Origin: Oscillospiraceae bacterium
Lineage (GTDB): Bacteria; Bacillota_A; Clostridia; Oscillospirales; Oscillospiraceae
Length of the DNA: 6,157 nt
Direction of reading: 5' to 3'
Assembly: GCA_017627975.1 (NCBI GenBank)
Contig: JAGAFT010000175.1
Span: 1 to 6,157, forward strand
Numbering within the stretch: position 1 is the first letter of the stretch; each line of letters opens with the position of its first letter. Below the pieces are notes generated by a model, which saw only the letters and a program-made list of their open reading frames with translations, made no database searches and was not told the DNA's origin. The position numbers and the translations under genes are program-made. Positions 1-5,521 of the stretch are shown one piece after another.

Positions 1-242
1 AGCGGCGTGAGCAGCGAGCCGCGGACCGCGAGTCACAGAAGATGTTCTTCAAGATCTTCGGTTACATGGCGATCGGCATGTTCGTTCTCGGTGCCATCAT
101 GTTCATCGTACAGACCATCCGCGGCGACACCGGAGAGGATGTGCCGGACACACCGGAGACCTACGTCGAGGAGACCGTGGAAGAGAGTCCGGCCCCGACG
201 GGAGGTATTTCAGGCAGTTTTGAGTTCTCAATCGGAGGATAA
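1..242 (+). CDS. C-terminal end of a single-helix membrane protein (5' truncated)
   Basis: The reading frame is open from the left edge (codons from position 3) to TAA at 240-242. The visible part is a charged stretch rich in Arg, Glu and Gln, then one hydrophobic segment from the Met at 42 (FFKIFGYMAIGMFVLGAIMF and a few more residues), then an acidic Pro/Glu/Thr-rich tail ending in SIGG. The Met codon at 42 has no Shine-Dalgarno sequence before it and the frame is open upstream, so the gene more likely starts outside the window. A 66-residue protein starting at 42 cannot be excluded. The basic residues before the helix and the acidic tail after it suggest a bitopic protein with its tail outside, but this is inference. 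I do not recognise the family. The next gene starts 161 bases downstream behind its own candidate promoter. Confidence 0.6.
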   Translation, partial: RREQRAADRESQKMFFKIFGYMAIGMFVLGAIMFIVQTIRGDTGEDVPDTPETYVEETVEESPAPTGGISGSFEFSIGG

Positions 243-253
243 GGCCTCCCGTC
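197..253 (+). other. 9-bp inverted repeat straddling the first gene's stop codon
   Basis: GACGGGAGG at 197-205 is exactly complementary to CCTCCCGTC at 245-253, with a 39-base loop containing the stop codon. There is no U-tract after the right arm (AAATTCAC follows). It may be a 3'-end RNA stem. A match of this length over this distance is not rare in 6 kb, so it could be chance. Confidence 0.25.
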
Positions 254-287
254 AAATTCACAAAAAAGACACAGAAAGAGGGCTATC

Positions 288-322
288 TGGCTGGATTGTG
301 GTTGGATAAGGTGTGCTATATT
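288..322 (+). promoter_or_regulatory. Candidate promoter with 11-bp-period direct repeats, for the LysM peptide gene
   Basis: The -10 candidate is TATATT at 317-322, preceded by TGC, giving an extended -10 (TGnTATATT). The expected -35 place (294-299, GATTGT) is poor. Instead there are two near-identical 9-mers, TGGCTGGAT at 288-296 and TGGTTGGAT at 299-307 (8 of 9 match), exactly 11 bp apart and ending 9 bp before the -10. Repeats one helical turn apart over a weak -35 are the layout known for OmpR/PhoB-type activators. That a regulator binds here is inference. The start of transcription would fall near 329, leaving a leader of about 75 bases before the ATG at 404. Confidence 0.45.
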
Positions 323-360
323 ACCTTATGCGCAGATGCGATATGACCAAAGGTAAACCA

Positions 361-380
361 TCACATGGATTTCCGTGTGA
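361..380 (+). other. Leader RNA hairpin upstream of the LysM peptide gene
   Basis: TCACATGG at 361-368 and CCGTGTGA at 373-380 form a perfect 8-bp stem (one G-U pair) with loop ATTT. It is followed by AAGAAATACA and then the ribosome site GGAGGA (391-396), with no U-tract, so it is not a terminator. It could stabilise the mRNA 5' end or affect access to the ribosome site. Confidence 0.45.
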
Positions 381-403
381 AAGAAATACAGGAGGAAAGC
401 TAA

Positions 404-604
404 ATGGAAAAAGAAATCTTGAATGACAGCCTGCTTGAGCAGGTCGACGGCGGCTCCCGGATCGTCTATCAGGTACAGCCGGGCGACACCCTGGAAGCCA
501 TCGCCAAGAAGAGCGGCGTCTCGATGGAGCAGCTCAGCCGTTGGAACAACATCCAGGATCCGAATATGCTTCAGGTCGGTTCCAAGCTGACGATCAAGTT
601 CTGA
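404..604 (+). CDS. Small LysM-domain peptide with a bacteriocin-type double-glycine leader
   Basis: This 66-residue peptide has two parts. Residues 1-17 (MEKEILNDSLLEQVDGG) look like a double-glycine leader: Gly at -1 and -2, Val at -4, Leu at -7 and Leu at -12 relative to cleavage after G17. Leaders of this kind are cut by the C39 peptidase domain of ABC exporters (PCATs). Residues 22-64 are a full single LysM domain (YQVQPGDTLEAIAKKSGVS at its start, then the conserved W-N-N-I and VGSKLTI end), which binds GlcNAc-containing glycans such as peptidoglycan. The predicted mature product is about 49 residues, so export would give a free wall-binding module. GGAGGA at 391-396 lies 7 bases before the ATG, which fixes the start. 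There is no Sec signal peptide or membrane helix. The 693-residue secreted protein starts 98 bases downstream on the same strand. The domain calls are strong; the export route is inferred. Confidence 0.88.
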   Translation: MEKEILNDSLLEQVDGGSRIVYQVQPGDTLEAIAKKSGVSMEQLSRWNNIQDPNMLQVGSKLTIKF

Positions 605-641
605 GCAGATCCGCGGACATAAGCGAACCCGCATACCCGCG

Positions 642-672
642 CGATATCGCAATTGTTGCAATTGTGATATCG
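642..672 (+). other. 14-bp stem-loop between the LysM peptide and the repeat protein
   Basis: CGATATCGCAATTG (642-655) and CAATTGTGATATCG (659-672) form a 14-bp stem with one G-U pair and a TTG loop. No U-run follows (GATTACATGAAAGG), so it is not a normal terminator. It sits 30 bases before the downstream ATG at 703. It may be an mRNA processing or stability element that sets different levels of the two products, a partial attenuator, or as DNA a symmetric operator. Confidence 0.6.
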
Positions 673-702
673 GATTACATGAAAGGAAGAAAGAAACAAG
701 CA

Positions 703-2784
703 ATGAAGAAAACCATTTCGATCGTACTGATGCTGGTTATGATTCTCTCCCTGAGCGTGGCGTCGTTTGCCGAGGAAAGCAGCGCGCAGACCGCCCCGGA
801 ACCGAAGGCGCAGACGGCTGCCGCCACCCCGGTGAGAGCCTCTGACGAGACCGCGAACGCACAGATCCAGTACCTCTTCAACAACTTCAACACCTTTAAG
901 CAGCCAGAGAGCGCCGGTGTCAAGTGGTCCTATGCCGTGACGGATCTGAACCACAACGGCCTTCTGGAGCTCCTTGCCGCTTCCGTGCAGGGTGAAGGCC
1001 GCTACACCTATGTCACCGCGTGGGAGATGGGCGCGGACCTGAACTCCGTCAACCCGATTCAGGTGGTCATCCCTGAGGACGAGTCCTTCCCGGACATCGT
1101 GACGGACAGCGCGGATACCTTCTACAACCAGGCCAGCAACACCTGGATCTACATGTTCTATGACAACATCGTGTTCTCGGCCGACGAGGCCTACTACGCC
1201 AAGTGCGCGGTCAAACTGGCCGACGACGGCCTGAGCTTCCAGCAGCTTGCGATCCAGCACAACCAGGCGGCCGGCGGCATTGTGAACACCGCCTATATGG
1301 ACAACAGCGGCAACGCCATCACCGGTGAGCAGTATAACAACGCCGGCACCGAGGGCCCGGTCCAGCTCATCAAGAGCAGCACCAACTTCGAGTGGGTCGA
1401 CGCGGAAGCGGTCACGTCCCAGAACGCCCTGTTCAACAGCTATGCGGTCTTCAAGGGCCTGATGCAGCCGTCCTCCAAGACGGCGCAGCCCGTGAATGCC
1501 CAGAACGGCGGCTTCCTGACCATCACCAAGAACCCGACGAATGAAAGCCCCGCGGTGGGCGGAACGGCCTACTTCGTGGCCAACGCATCCACCTGGACTT
1601 CCCTGAACTGGACCTTCGTCTCCCCGCAGGGCGGCGAGTACAACGCGGACGGCTTTGTCAAGATGTTCCCGTACGCAAAGGTCTCCGGCGCGGGCAGCAC
1701 CACCCTGACGGTTGCGAATGTCTCGACGGATATGAACGGCTGGAGCGTGTACTGCACCTTCTATTCCGGAACCCAGACGGCCCGGACCGGCAGCGCCTAC
1801 CTCTATGTGAGCGGCAGCACCACGACCTCCACGTCCTACAGCTACTACTACGGCCTGGACTATTACATTGTCTATAACAGCGACGGCTCTTATACGATGT
1901 ACTTCTCCGACGGCAGCAGCCTGACCGTCTTCAGAGACAACACCTACATCTATACCGAGAAGAACGGAACCAGCACCCGCTATACCACGCCCGGCGCCTG
2001 GGCCGATCCCAGCACCGCATCTGAGAACGACCGCTGGCTTGAGAACGACGACGGAACCTGGTCCTACATTTCCCGCAACGGCAACGTGACCACCTTCTTC
2101 AACGACGGCTCGTATGAGATCTTCAACGGCCAGGACACCCGCACCTATGACCAGTATGGCAAGGAAGTGTTCCGCCGTACGCTGAATGACAACGGCTCCG
2201 AGGAAACCTACGACCCCGATTCCAACACCTACACCTATACCGATGAGAAGGGCAACATGTATGTCCGTTACACCGACGGCTCCTTCAGCATTCAGAATGC
2301 CAACGGAACGGTGGAAAACTACGACCGTTACGGCAACCTCGAAGAGAGCTGGAACGTGAACACCTATATCCCCGAGGTCTATGACAACAGCGGCTGGGGC
2401 TGGGTAGACCCGGACAATTACTCCCTGGACGGCTTTGATCCGAGCGCCCCCGGCTACGGCATGGTGGACGAGGACAACTACGCCCTGGACGGCTTCGATC
2501 CGAGCGCCCCCGGCTACGGCATGGTGGACGAGGACAACTACGCCCTGGACGGCTTCGATCCGAGCGCTCCCGGCTACGGCATGGTAGACGAGGACGAATA
2601 CGCCCTGGACGGCTTCGATCCGAGCGCTCCCGGCTACGGCATGGTAGACGAGGACGAATACGCTCTGGACGGCTTCGACCCGAGCGCCCCCGGCTACGGC
2701 ATGGTGGACGAGGACGACTATGACCTGGACGGCCTCGATCCGACGGCCTGGGCCGATGTGGATACGGAATACTGGTGGGACTAA
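703..2784 (+). CDS. Secreted multidomain protein with Ig-like domain, YD-like repeats and acidic C-terminal 20-aa repeats
   Basis: I do not recognise a named family for this 693-residue protein. It begins with a clear Sec signal peptide (Lys-Lys, a Leu/Val/Ile/Met core, cut after about residue 23, SFA|EE). Residues about 45-260 hold an unidentified domain with an EF-hand-like loop, D81-x-N83-x-N85-G86-x-x-E89. Residues 269-371 look Ig-like (core W303; TTLTVANVS, then a WSVYC motif ending at C351). Residues about 371-551 are Ser/Tyr-rich and then carry repeated short beta units with D-G and N-G turns (FSDGSS, NDGSYE, YTDGSF, YDRYGN), resembling YD/Rhs-type repeats. Residues 567-686 are six 20-residue repeats, followed by DTEYWWD. 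No LPxTG motif or C-terminal membrane helix is present, so it is released or held non-covalently. The start at 703 is chosen for the signal peptide. The nearest ribosome site (AAAGGAAG, 682-689) is rather far away, and an in-frame ATG at 679 has none. It may be co-transcribed with the LysM peptide. Confidence 0.85.
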   Translation: MKKTISIVLMLVMILSLSVASFAEESSAQTAPEPKAQTAAATPVRASDETANAQIQYLFNNFNTFKQPESAGVKWSYAVTDLNHNGLLELLAASVQGEGRYTYVTAWEMGADLNSVNPIQVVIPEDESFPDIVTDSADTFYNQASNTWIYMFYDNIVFSADEAYYAKCAVKLADDGLSFQQLAIQHNQAAGGIVNTAYMDNSGNAITGEQYNNAGTEGPVQLIKSSTNFEWVDAEAVTSQNALFNSYAVFKGLMQPSSKTAQPVNAQNGGFLTITKNPTNESPAVGGTAYFVANASTWTSLNWTFVSPQGGEYNADGFVKMFPYAKVSGAGSTTLTVANVSTDMNGWSVYCTFYSGTQTARTGSAYLYVSGSTTTSTSYSYYYGLDYYIVYNSDGSYTMYFSDGSSLTVFRDNTYIYTEKNGTSTRYTTPGAWADPSTASENDRWLENDDGTWSYISRNGNVTTFFNDGSYEIFNGQDTRTYDQYGKEVFRRTLNDNGSEETYDPDSNTYTYTDEKGNMYVRYTDGSFSIQNANGTVENYDRYGNLEESWNVNTYIPEVYDNSGWGWVDPDNYSLDGFDPSAPGYGMVDEDNYALDGFDPSAPGYGMVDEDNYALDGFDPSAPGYGMVDEDEYALDGFDPSAPGYGMVDEDEYALDGFDPSAPGYGMVDEDDYDLDGLDPTAWADVDTEYWWD
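2401..2760 (+). repeat. Six tandem 60-bp repeats encoding 20-residue acidic units
   Basis: The period is exactly 60 bp, with units starting at 2401, 2461, 2521, 2581, 2641 and 2701. The core unit reads MVDEDNYALDGFDPSAPGYG. Units 2 and 3 differ at one base, units 3 and 4 at three, and units 4 and 5 at three. The first unit (WVDPDNYSLDG...) and the last (ending in DPTAWADV) are diverged edges. Near-identity in the middle with worn ends fits recent expansion by slippage or unequal recombination, so copy number probably varies between strains. A core unit carries five acidic and no basic residues. Confidence 0.97.
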
Positions 2785-2801
2785 TCACCTAACCTGAAAA
2801 T

Positions 2802-2837
2802 CAGTCTTCCGGCGCATTCTGCTGCGCCGGAAGACTG
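2802..2837 (+). terminator. Strong GC-rich hairpin after the repeat-protein gene (possible U-less terminator)
   Basis: CAGTCTTCCGGCGCA (2802-2816) and TGCGCCGGAAGACTG (2823-2837) form a perfect 15-bp stem with loop TTCTGC, starting 17 bases after the stop codon. The downstream bases (GCATTCCAGAAG) contain no U-tract, so on the + strand it is not a canonical intrinsic terminator. Read on the minus strand it is followed by A-TTTT. It probably marks the 3' end of the upstream mRNA, by weak termination or protection from decay. The rest of the gap to 2958 shows only the next ribosome site. Confidence 0.5.
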
Positions 2838-2958
2838 GCATTCCAGAAGAAAGAACACAGCTGCCTCTTCCGCTGCCGACGAGGGGAGCGCAGGTAACTG
2901 CTTTTCCGGTAAAAACAAAAGCAAGCCCCCCTATCATCAAAATGGAGGAAAGAGAAAG

Positions 2959-3585
2959 ATGAAATCCAAAACCATGAAATTGCTTGCCCTGGCCCTGACC
3001 GTGCTCATGATCTATATGCTTGCAGGCTGCGAGGTTTCCACCTCCAGCTCCAGCACGACCACGGTCACCACCAGCACGACCGACGAGAACGGCGTGACCA
3101 CCACGACCACCACAACCACCGAAGTCGGCGGCTCGGCCGGTTCCGACGGCGTGACCACCACCAACCAGACCACCACCGAGACCACCACGACCTCCGCCGA
3201 CGATGTGGCCGCGGAGACCGATCCGGGCGAGGGCCTGAGAGAGCACCTGGTCAGCACCTATAACGCCGCTGCTGAAGGCACCAACGAGGAGGGCGACCAC
3301 TTCTATTATGCCTATAACGAGGACGACGGAAACGATGATACGCTTCTGGTGATTGTCTCTGTGGATGAATCCAGCTACAACGGCTGGGAAGGAACAACCG
3401 CGGTCGTGGACGACCATGTGGTGCTCACCAGTGACGACAACGAGGTCCCCTATACCCTTGAAGATAGGGACGGAGGCTTCATCATGACTTTCCTGAACGA
3501 CGGGGATGTCGCCACGATGCAGTTTGTCGATGTTGCCACCGTTGCCGAGGATGTCGTCGCGGCCAGACTGATGTTTGCTGACTAA
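2959..3585 (+). CDS. Lipoprotein with a long threonine-rich stalk and an acidic C-terminal domain
   Basis: This 208-residue protein has a lipoprotein signal peptide with lipobox LAGC, the lipidated Cys being C24, so it should be anchored to the outer face of the membrane. Residues 28-78 are about half threonine, including a run of eight (47-54) and two GVTTT-type blocks introduced by DENG and SDG. This is a typical extended, possibly glycosylated, linker crossing the cell wall. Residues about 83-208 form a small, strongly acidic domain (HFYYAYNEDDGNDD, then predicted beta strands such as TLLVIVSV and FIMTFLNDG) that I cannot assign. GGAGG at 2944-2948, 10 bases before the ATG, supports the start. 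It ends just before a clear terminator. The stalked architecture suggests a surface or wall-facing role; the function is unknown. Confidence 0.85.
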   Translation: MKSKTMKLLALALTVLMIYMLAGCEVSTSSSSTTTVTTSTTDENGVTTTTTTTTEVGGSAGSDGVTTTNQTTTETTTTSADDVAAETDPGEGLREHLVSTYNAAAEGTNEEGDHFYYAYNEDDGNDDTLLVIVSVDESSYNGWEGTTAVVDDHVVLTSDDNEVPYTLEDRDGGFIMTFLNDGDVATMQFVDVATVAEDVVAARLMFAD

Positions 3586-3603
3586 TCAAAGCGCTTCTAT
3601 TAT
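3575..3603 (+). promoter_or_regulatory. Candidate promoter for the S41 peptidase gene, overlapping the upstream terminator region
   Basis: TTGCTG (3575-3580) and TATTAT (3598-3603, 5 of 6 to consensus) are separated by exactly 17 bp. Transcription would start at about 3610-3613, inside the terminator hairpin, so new transcripts would lack the left arm and escape it. The -35 lies in the last codons of the lipoprotein gene. The -10 is good and the -35 moderate. There is no room for a promoter between the terminator and the next ribosome site, which favours this one. Confidence 0.5.
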
Positions 3604-3627
3604 GGCAGCCGCATGGCTGCCTTTTTT
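3604..3627 (+). terminator. Intrinsic terminator of the lipoprotein gene
   Basis: GGCAGCC (3604-3610), loop GCAT, GGCTGCC (3615-3621) and six T (3622-3627): a textbook Rho-independent terminator 19 bases after the lipoprotein stop codon. The next ribosome site (AAGGAGG, 3630-3636) begins only two bases after the T-tract. Confidence 0.9.
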
Positions 3628-3648
3628 AAAAGGAGGATCATCAAGAAC

Positions 3649-5415
3649 ATGAAACCCCATCAGAAGACCCGCTGGCATTCCATGCTGCTGGCGTTTGTCC
3701 TGGTAGTTGCATGCGCAGTGCCGGCACAGGTCGCACAGGCGGAAAGTGCCCCCGCCACACACAGCATTGTCGAGAGAACGTATCCAGTTTATATCGGTTC
3801 GACGGCAGATGACACGCTGAATCAGGAATTCCCCCTGAGCTTTATAGACGGTGTGGACGACTTGCCCTATGTCAATCTCAATGACTGGGCTGCACTGCTA
3901 TACTTCATCAACACAGACCAGAAAGGCGACACCGGATATGACCTGGAGGTTGAATACAAGGGCGACTCCGTCGTCTTCGAGCGGGAGAACGGCTACACAC
4001 TGACCTTCGACTTCGCCAATGATAAGCTGTTTTTTATCGACTATGATGCCTTCATGCACAATTCTGACGATTCGACGCTGATCGATCTGGTCTCGGAAAA
4101 CGGCATGGATGAAAACGGCACTGCCGAGCTTATCTGGAGAGACAAGCAGGCCTCCTTCAACCGCTACGGCGATGAGATGACCGTGGATCTGGGAGCCAAC
4201 GGGATCCACATGATCGCTCAGGACGAAGGGTACTATGTGCCGATGCAGACTTTGAACGACTTTACGCTTCTGCGCACGCAGGTCAGTGTAATTTTCAATG
4301 GGCAGGCGCTTTTCCTGGCAAATGACGATCTCTTCTACAGTTATGCAGAGAGCAGCTACACAGAAATTGCCCGGATTTATTACAGCGCACCGACCGGAGA
4401 GCGCAGCGATGCACTGGCGGAATACAGCTATAACGAGCTTTGCCTTGCCCTGGACACCTTCTACGGCCTGAAGGAAGTCCATGATATCTCAAGCTTCCGG
4501 CAGCTCTTCTGGCAAATCGGTCTCGACGAGATTCTGAGCGGCAACGATGCAATGGATGCGGACAATGCACTGAAGAGGATCATCGACTATGATTTTGACG
4601 ACCTTCACTCTGTCTTCAATGAATATTCCTATCTTGCCGGACTGAACTCCATCTCCAACAGCACTGGCTTTTCCAACCGCAAGCTGGAGGCACATGGTGA
4701 CGAGTACGGGAAGGCCCGCAAGGCTGCTTATCCCGATGGATGGCTGAATTATGAAGAGGTCGGAAACACAGCCTATATTACCTTCGACACCTTTGAATCC
4801 AATTATTATGGCAAGGGCTACTATATGGCCAAGGACGAAGGTGAGGAACTGGATGATACCGTCGCATTGATCATCTATGCGCATGAACAGATCACGAGGC
4901 CGGACAGCCCGATCGAGAACGTGGTGCTGGATCTGACGAACAACACCGGCGGCGCAGTAGATGCGGCAGTTGTGGTTCTCGGATGGTTCCTGGGGGATGC
5001 TCCCTTCAGCGTCAAGAACATGGCGACCGGCGCCATGTCCACGGCCGTCTATCGCGCGGATGTCAATCTGGACCACGAGTATGATGAAAAAGACACCGTC
5101 GCCGACAAGAATCTCTACTGCCTGGTCTCTCCGGTGAGCTTCTCCTGCGGCAACCTCGTGCCTGCAGCGCTGAAGGCCTCCCAGAAGGTGACGCTGATCG
5201 GCCGGACCACCGGCGGCGGCAGCTGCGTGGTGCAACCCATGTCCACCGCCTACGGCACGCTCTTCCAGATCTCGGCTGCACTCCGAATGTCCTTCCTGAA
5301 GAACGGTTCCTTCTACGATATCGACCAGGGCGTCGATCCGGATTACTATGTCGACCACATCGAAAACCTCTATAACCGCACGGCGATGACCGAGTTCATC
5401 AACGGGCTCTTCTGA
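3649..5415 (+). CDS. Secreted S41-family (C-terminal-processing-type) peptidase with N-terminal stalk domain
   Basis: This 588-residue exported protein has a signal peptide (Sec cleavage likely AQA|ES at 31/32; VVAC ending at C22 is a weak alternative lipobox). Residues about 45-226 resemble duplicated copper-amine-oxidase-like stalk modules (DLPYVNLNDW, then YYVPMQTLNDF and VSVIFNGQALFL). Residues about 254-335 match the helical S41 lead-in, ending in FDDLHSVF (H320), comparable to the family's L-D-D-P-H-S motif. The S41 core starts near 365 with the VVLDLTNNTGG strand-turn (425-435) and the serine motif SFSCGN with S499. No PDZ domain is evident. S41 enzymes cleave protein C-termini or peptides outside the membrane. 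The residue 25 after S499, lysine in CtpA/Prc, is G524 (IGRTTGGG), so activity must use other residues or be lost. AGGAGG at 3631-3636 lies 12 bases before the ATG at 3649. An in-frame ATG at 3613 is inside the terminator and is rejected. Confidence 0.85.
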   Translation: MKPHQKTRWHSMLLAFVLVVACAVPAQVAQAESAPATHSIVERTYPVYIGSTADDTLNQEFPLSFIDGVDDLPYVNLNDWAALLYFINTDQKGDTGYDLEVEYKGDSVVFERENGYTLTFDFANDKLFFIDYDAFMHNSDDSTLIDLVSENGMDENGTAELIWRDKQASFNRYGDEMTVDLGANGIHMIAQDEGYYVPMQTLNDFTLLRTQVSVIFNGQALFLANDDLFYSYAESSYTEIARIYYSAPTGERSDALAEYSYNELCLALDTFYGLKEVHDISSFRQLFWQIGLDEILSGNDAMDADNALKRIIDYDFDDLHSVFNEYSYLAGLNSISNSTGFSNRKLEAHGDEYGKARKAAYPDGWLNYEEVGNTAYITFDTFESNYYGKGYYMAKDEGEELDDTVALIIYAHEQITRPDSPIENVVLDLTNNTGGAVDAAVVVLGWFLGDAPFSVKNMATGAMSTAVYRADVNLDHEYDEKDTVADKNLYCLVSPVSFSCGNLVPAALKASQKVTLIGRTTGGGSCVVQPMSTAYGTLFQISAALRMSFLKNGSFYDIDQGVDPDYYVDHIENLYNRTAMTEFINGLF

Positions 5416-5444
5416 GCGGGTCTTCATCCAAAGCAGAGACCGAC

Positions 5445-5492
5445 AAAAAGGGCAGCAGTTCGCTTCCGAAACGGAAGCGGCTGCTGCCCTTT
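5445..5492. terminator. Bidirectional intrinsic terminator between convergent genes
   Basis: Outer stem GGGCAGCAG (5450-5458) with CTGCTGCCC (5481-5489); inner stem CGCTTCCG (5461-5468) with CGGAAGCG (5472-5479) and loop AAA; a small TT/G internal loop lies between them. AAAAA flanks the left arm (5445-5449) and TTT the right arm. On the minus strand the hairpin is followed by five U, a good terminator for the 83-residue peptide gene. On the + strand it ends the S41 transcript with a shorter U-run. Confidence 0.9.
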
Positions 5493-5521
5493 GCACGTGA
5501 TCCGATGGACGAGCGGTGCGC

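Noticed and set aside
32..38. GTCACAG, same 7-mer as the repeats at 5830-5847
   Set aside because: A single copy inside a coding region with no partner 11 bp away; expected by chance.
328..430. Short open frame in the leader of the LysM peptide gene
   Set aside because: It has no ribosome site and runs into the LysM gene out of frame; no codon pattern suggests an attenuating leader peptide.
541..702. In-frame N-terminal extension of the repeat protein from ATG 541 (or 679)
   Set aside because: The extension overlaps the LysM coding region and the stem-loop, lacks a ribosome site, and would bury the signal peptide. ATG 703 gives a perfect Sec start.
571..1260. 229-residue minus-strand open frame across the signal-peptide region
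   Set aside because: It is a shadow of the + strand gene, with no domain and no start signal.
2285..2788. Arg/Pro-rich 167-residue open frame on the minus strand
   Set aside because: It is the antisense shadow of the 60-bp repeats; its own repeats simply mirror them, and there is no ribosome site.
2890..2905. GCAG-GTAA-CTGC followed by TTTT as a terminator
   Set aside because: A 4-bp stem is too weak to terminate transcription.
2932..2937. TATCAT as a -10 for the lipoprotein gene
   Set aside because: No acceptable -35 at 16-18 bp, and a start about 7 bp downstream would fall in the ribosome site.
3613..3648. Start of the S41 peptidase at ATG 3613
   Set aside because: This ATG is inside the terminator hairpin; the ribosome site at 3631-3636 points to ATG 3649, which begins a normal signal peptide.
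4489..5496. 335-residue open frame on the minus strand opposite the S41 gene
   Set aside because: It is antisense to a well-supported domain-bearing gene, crosses the terminator hairpin, and has no recognisable domain or ribosome site. Long antisense frames are common in GC-rich genes.
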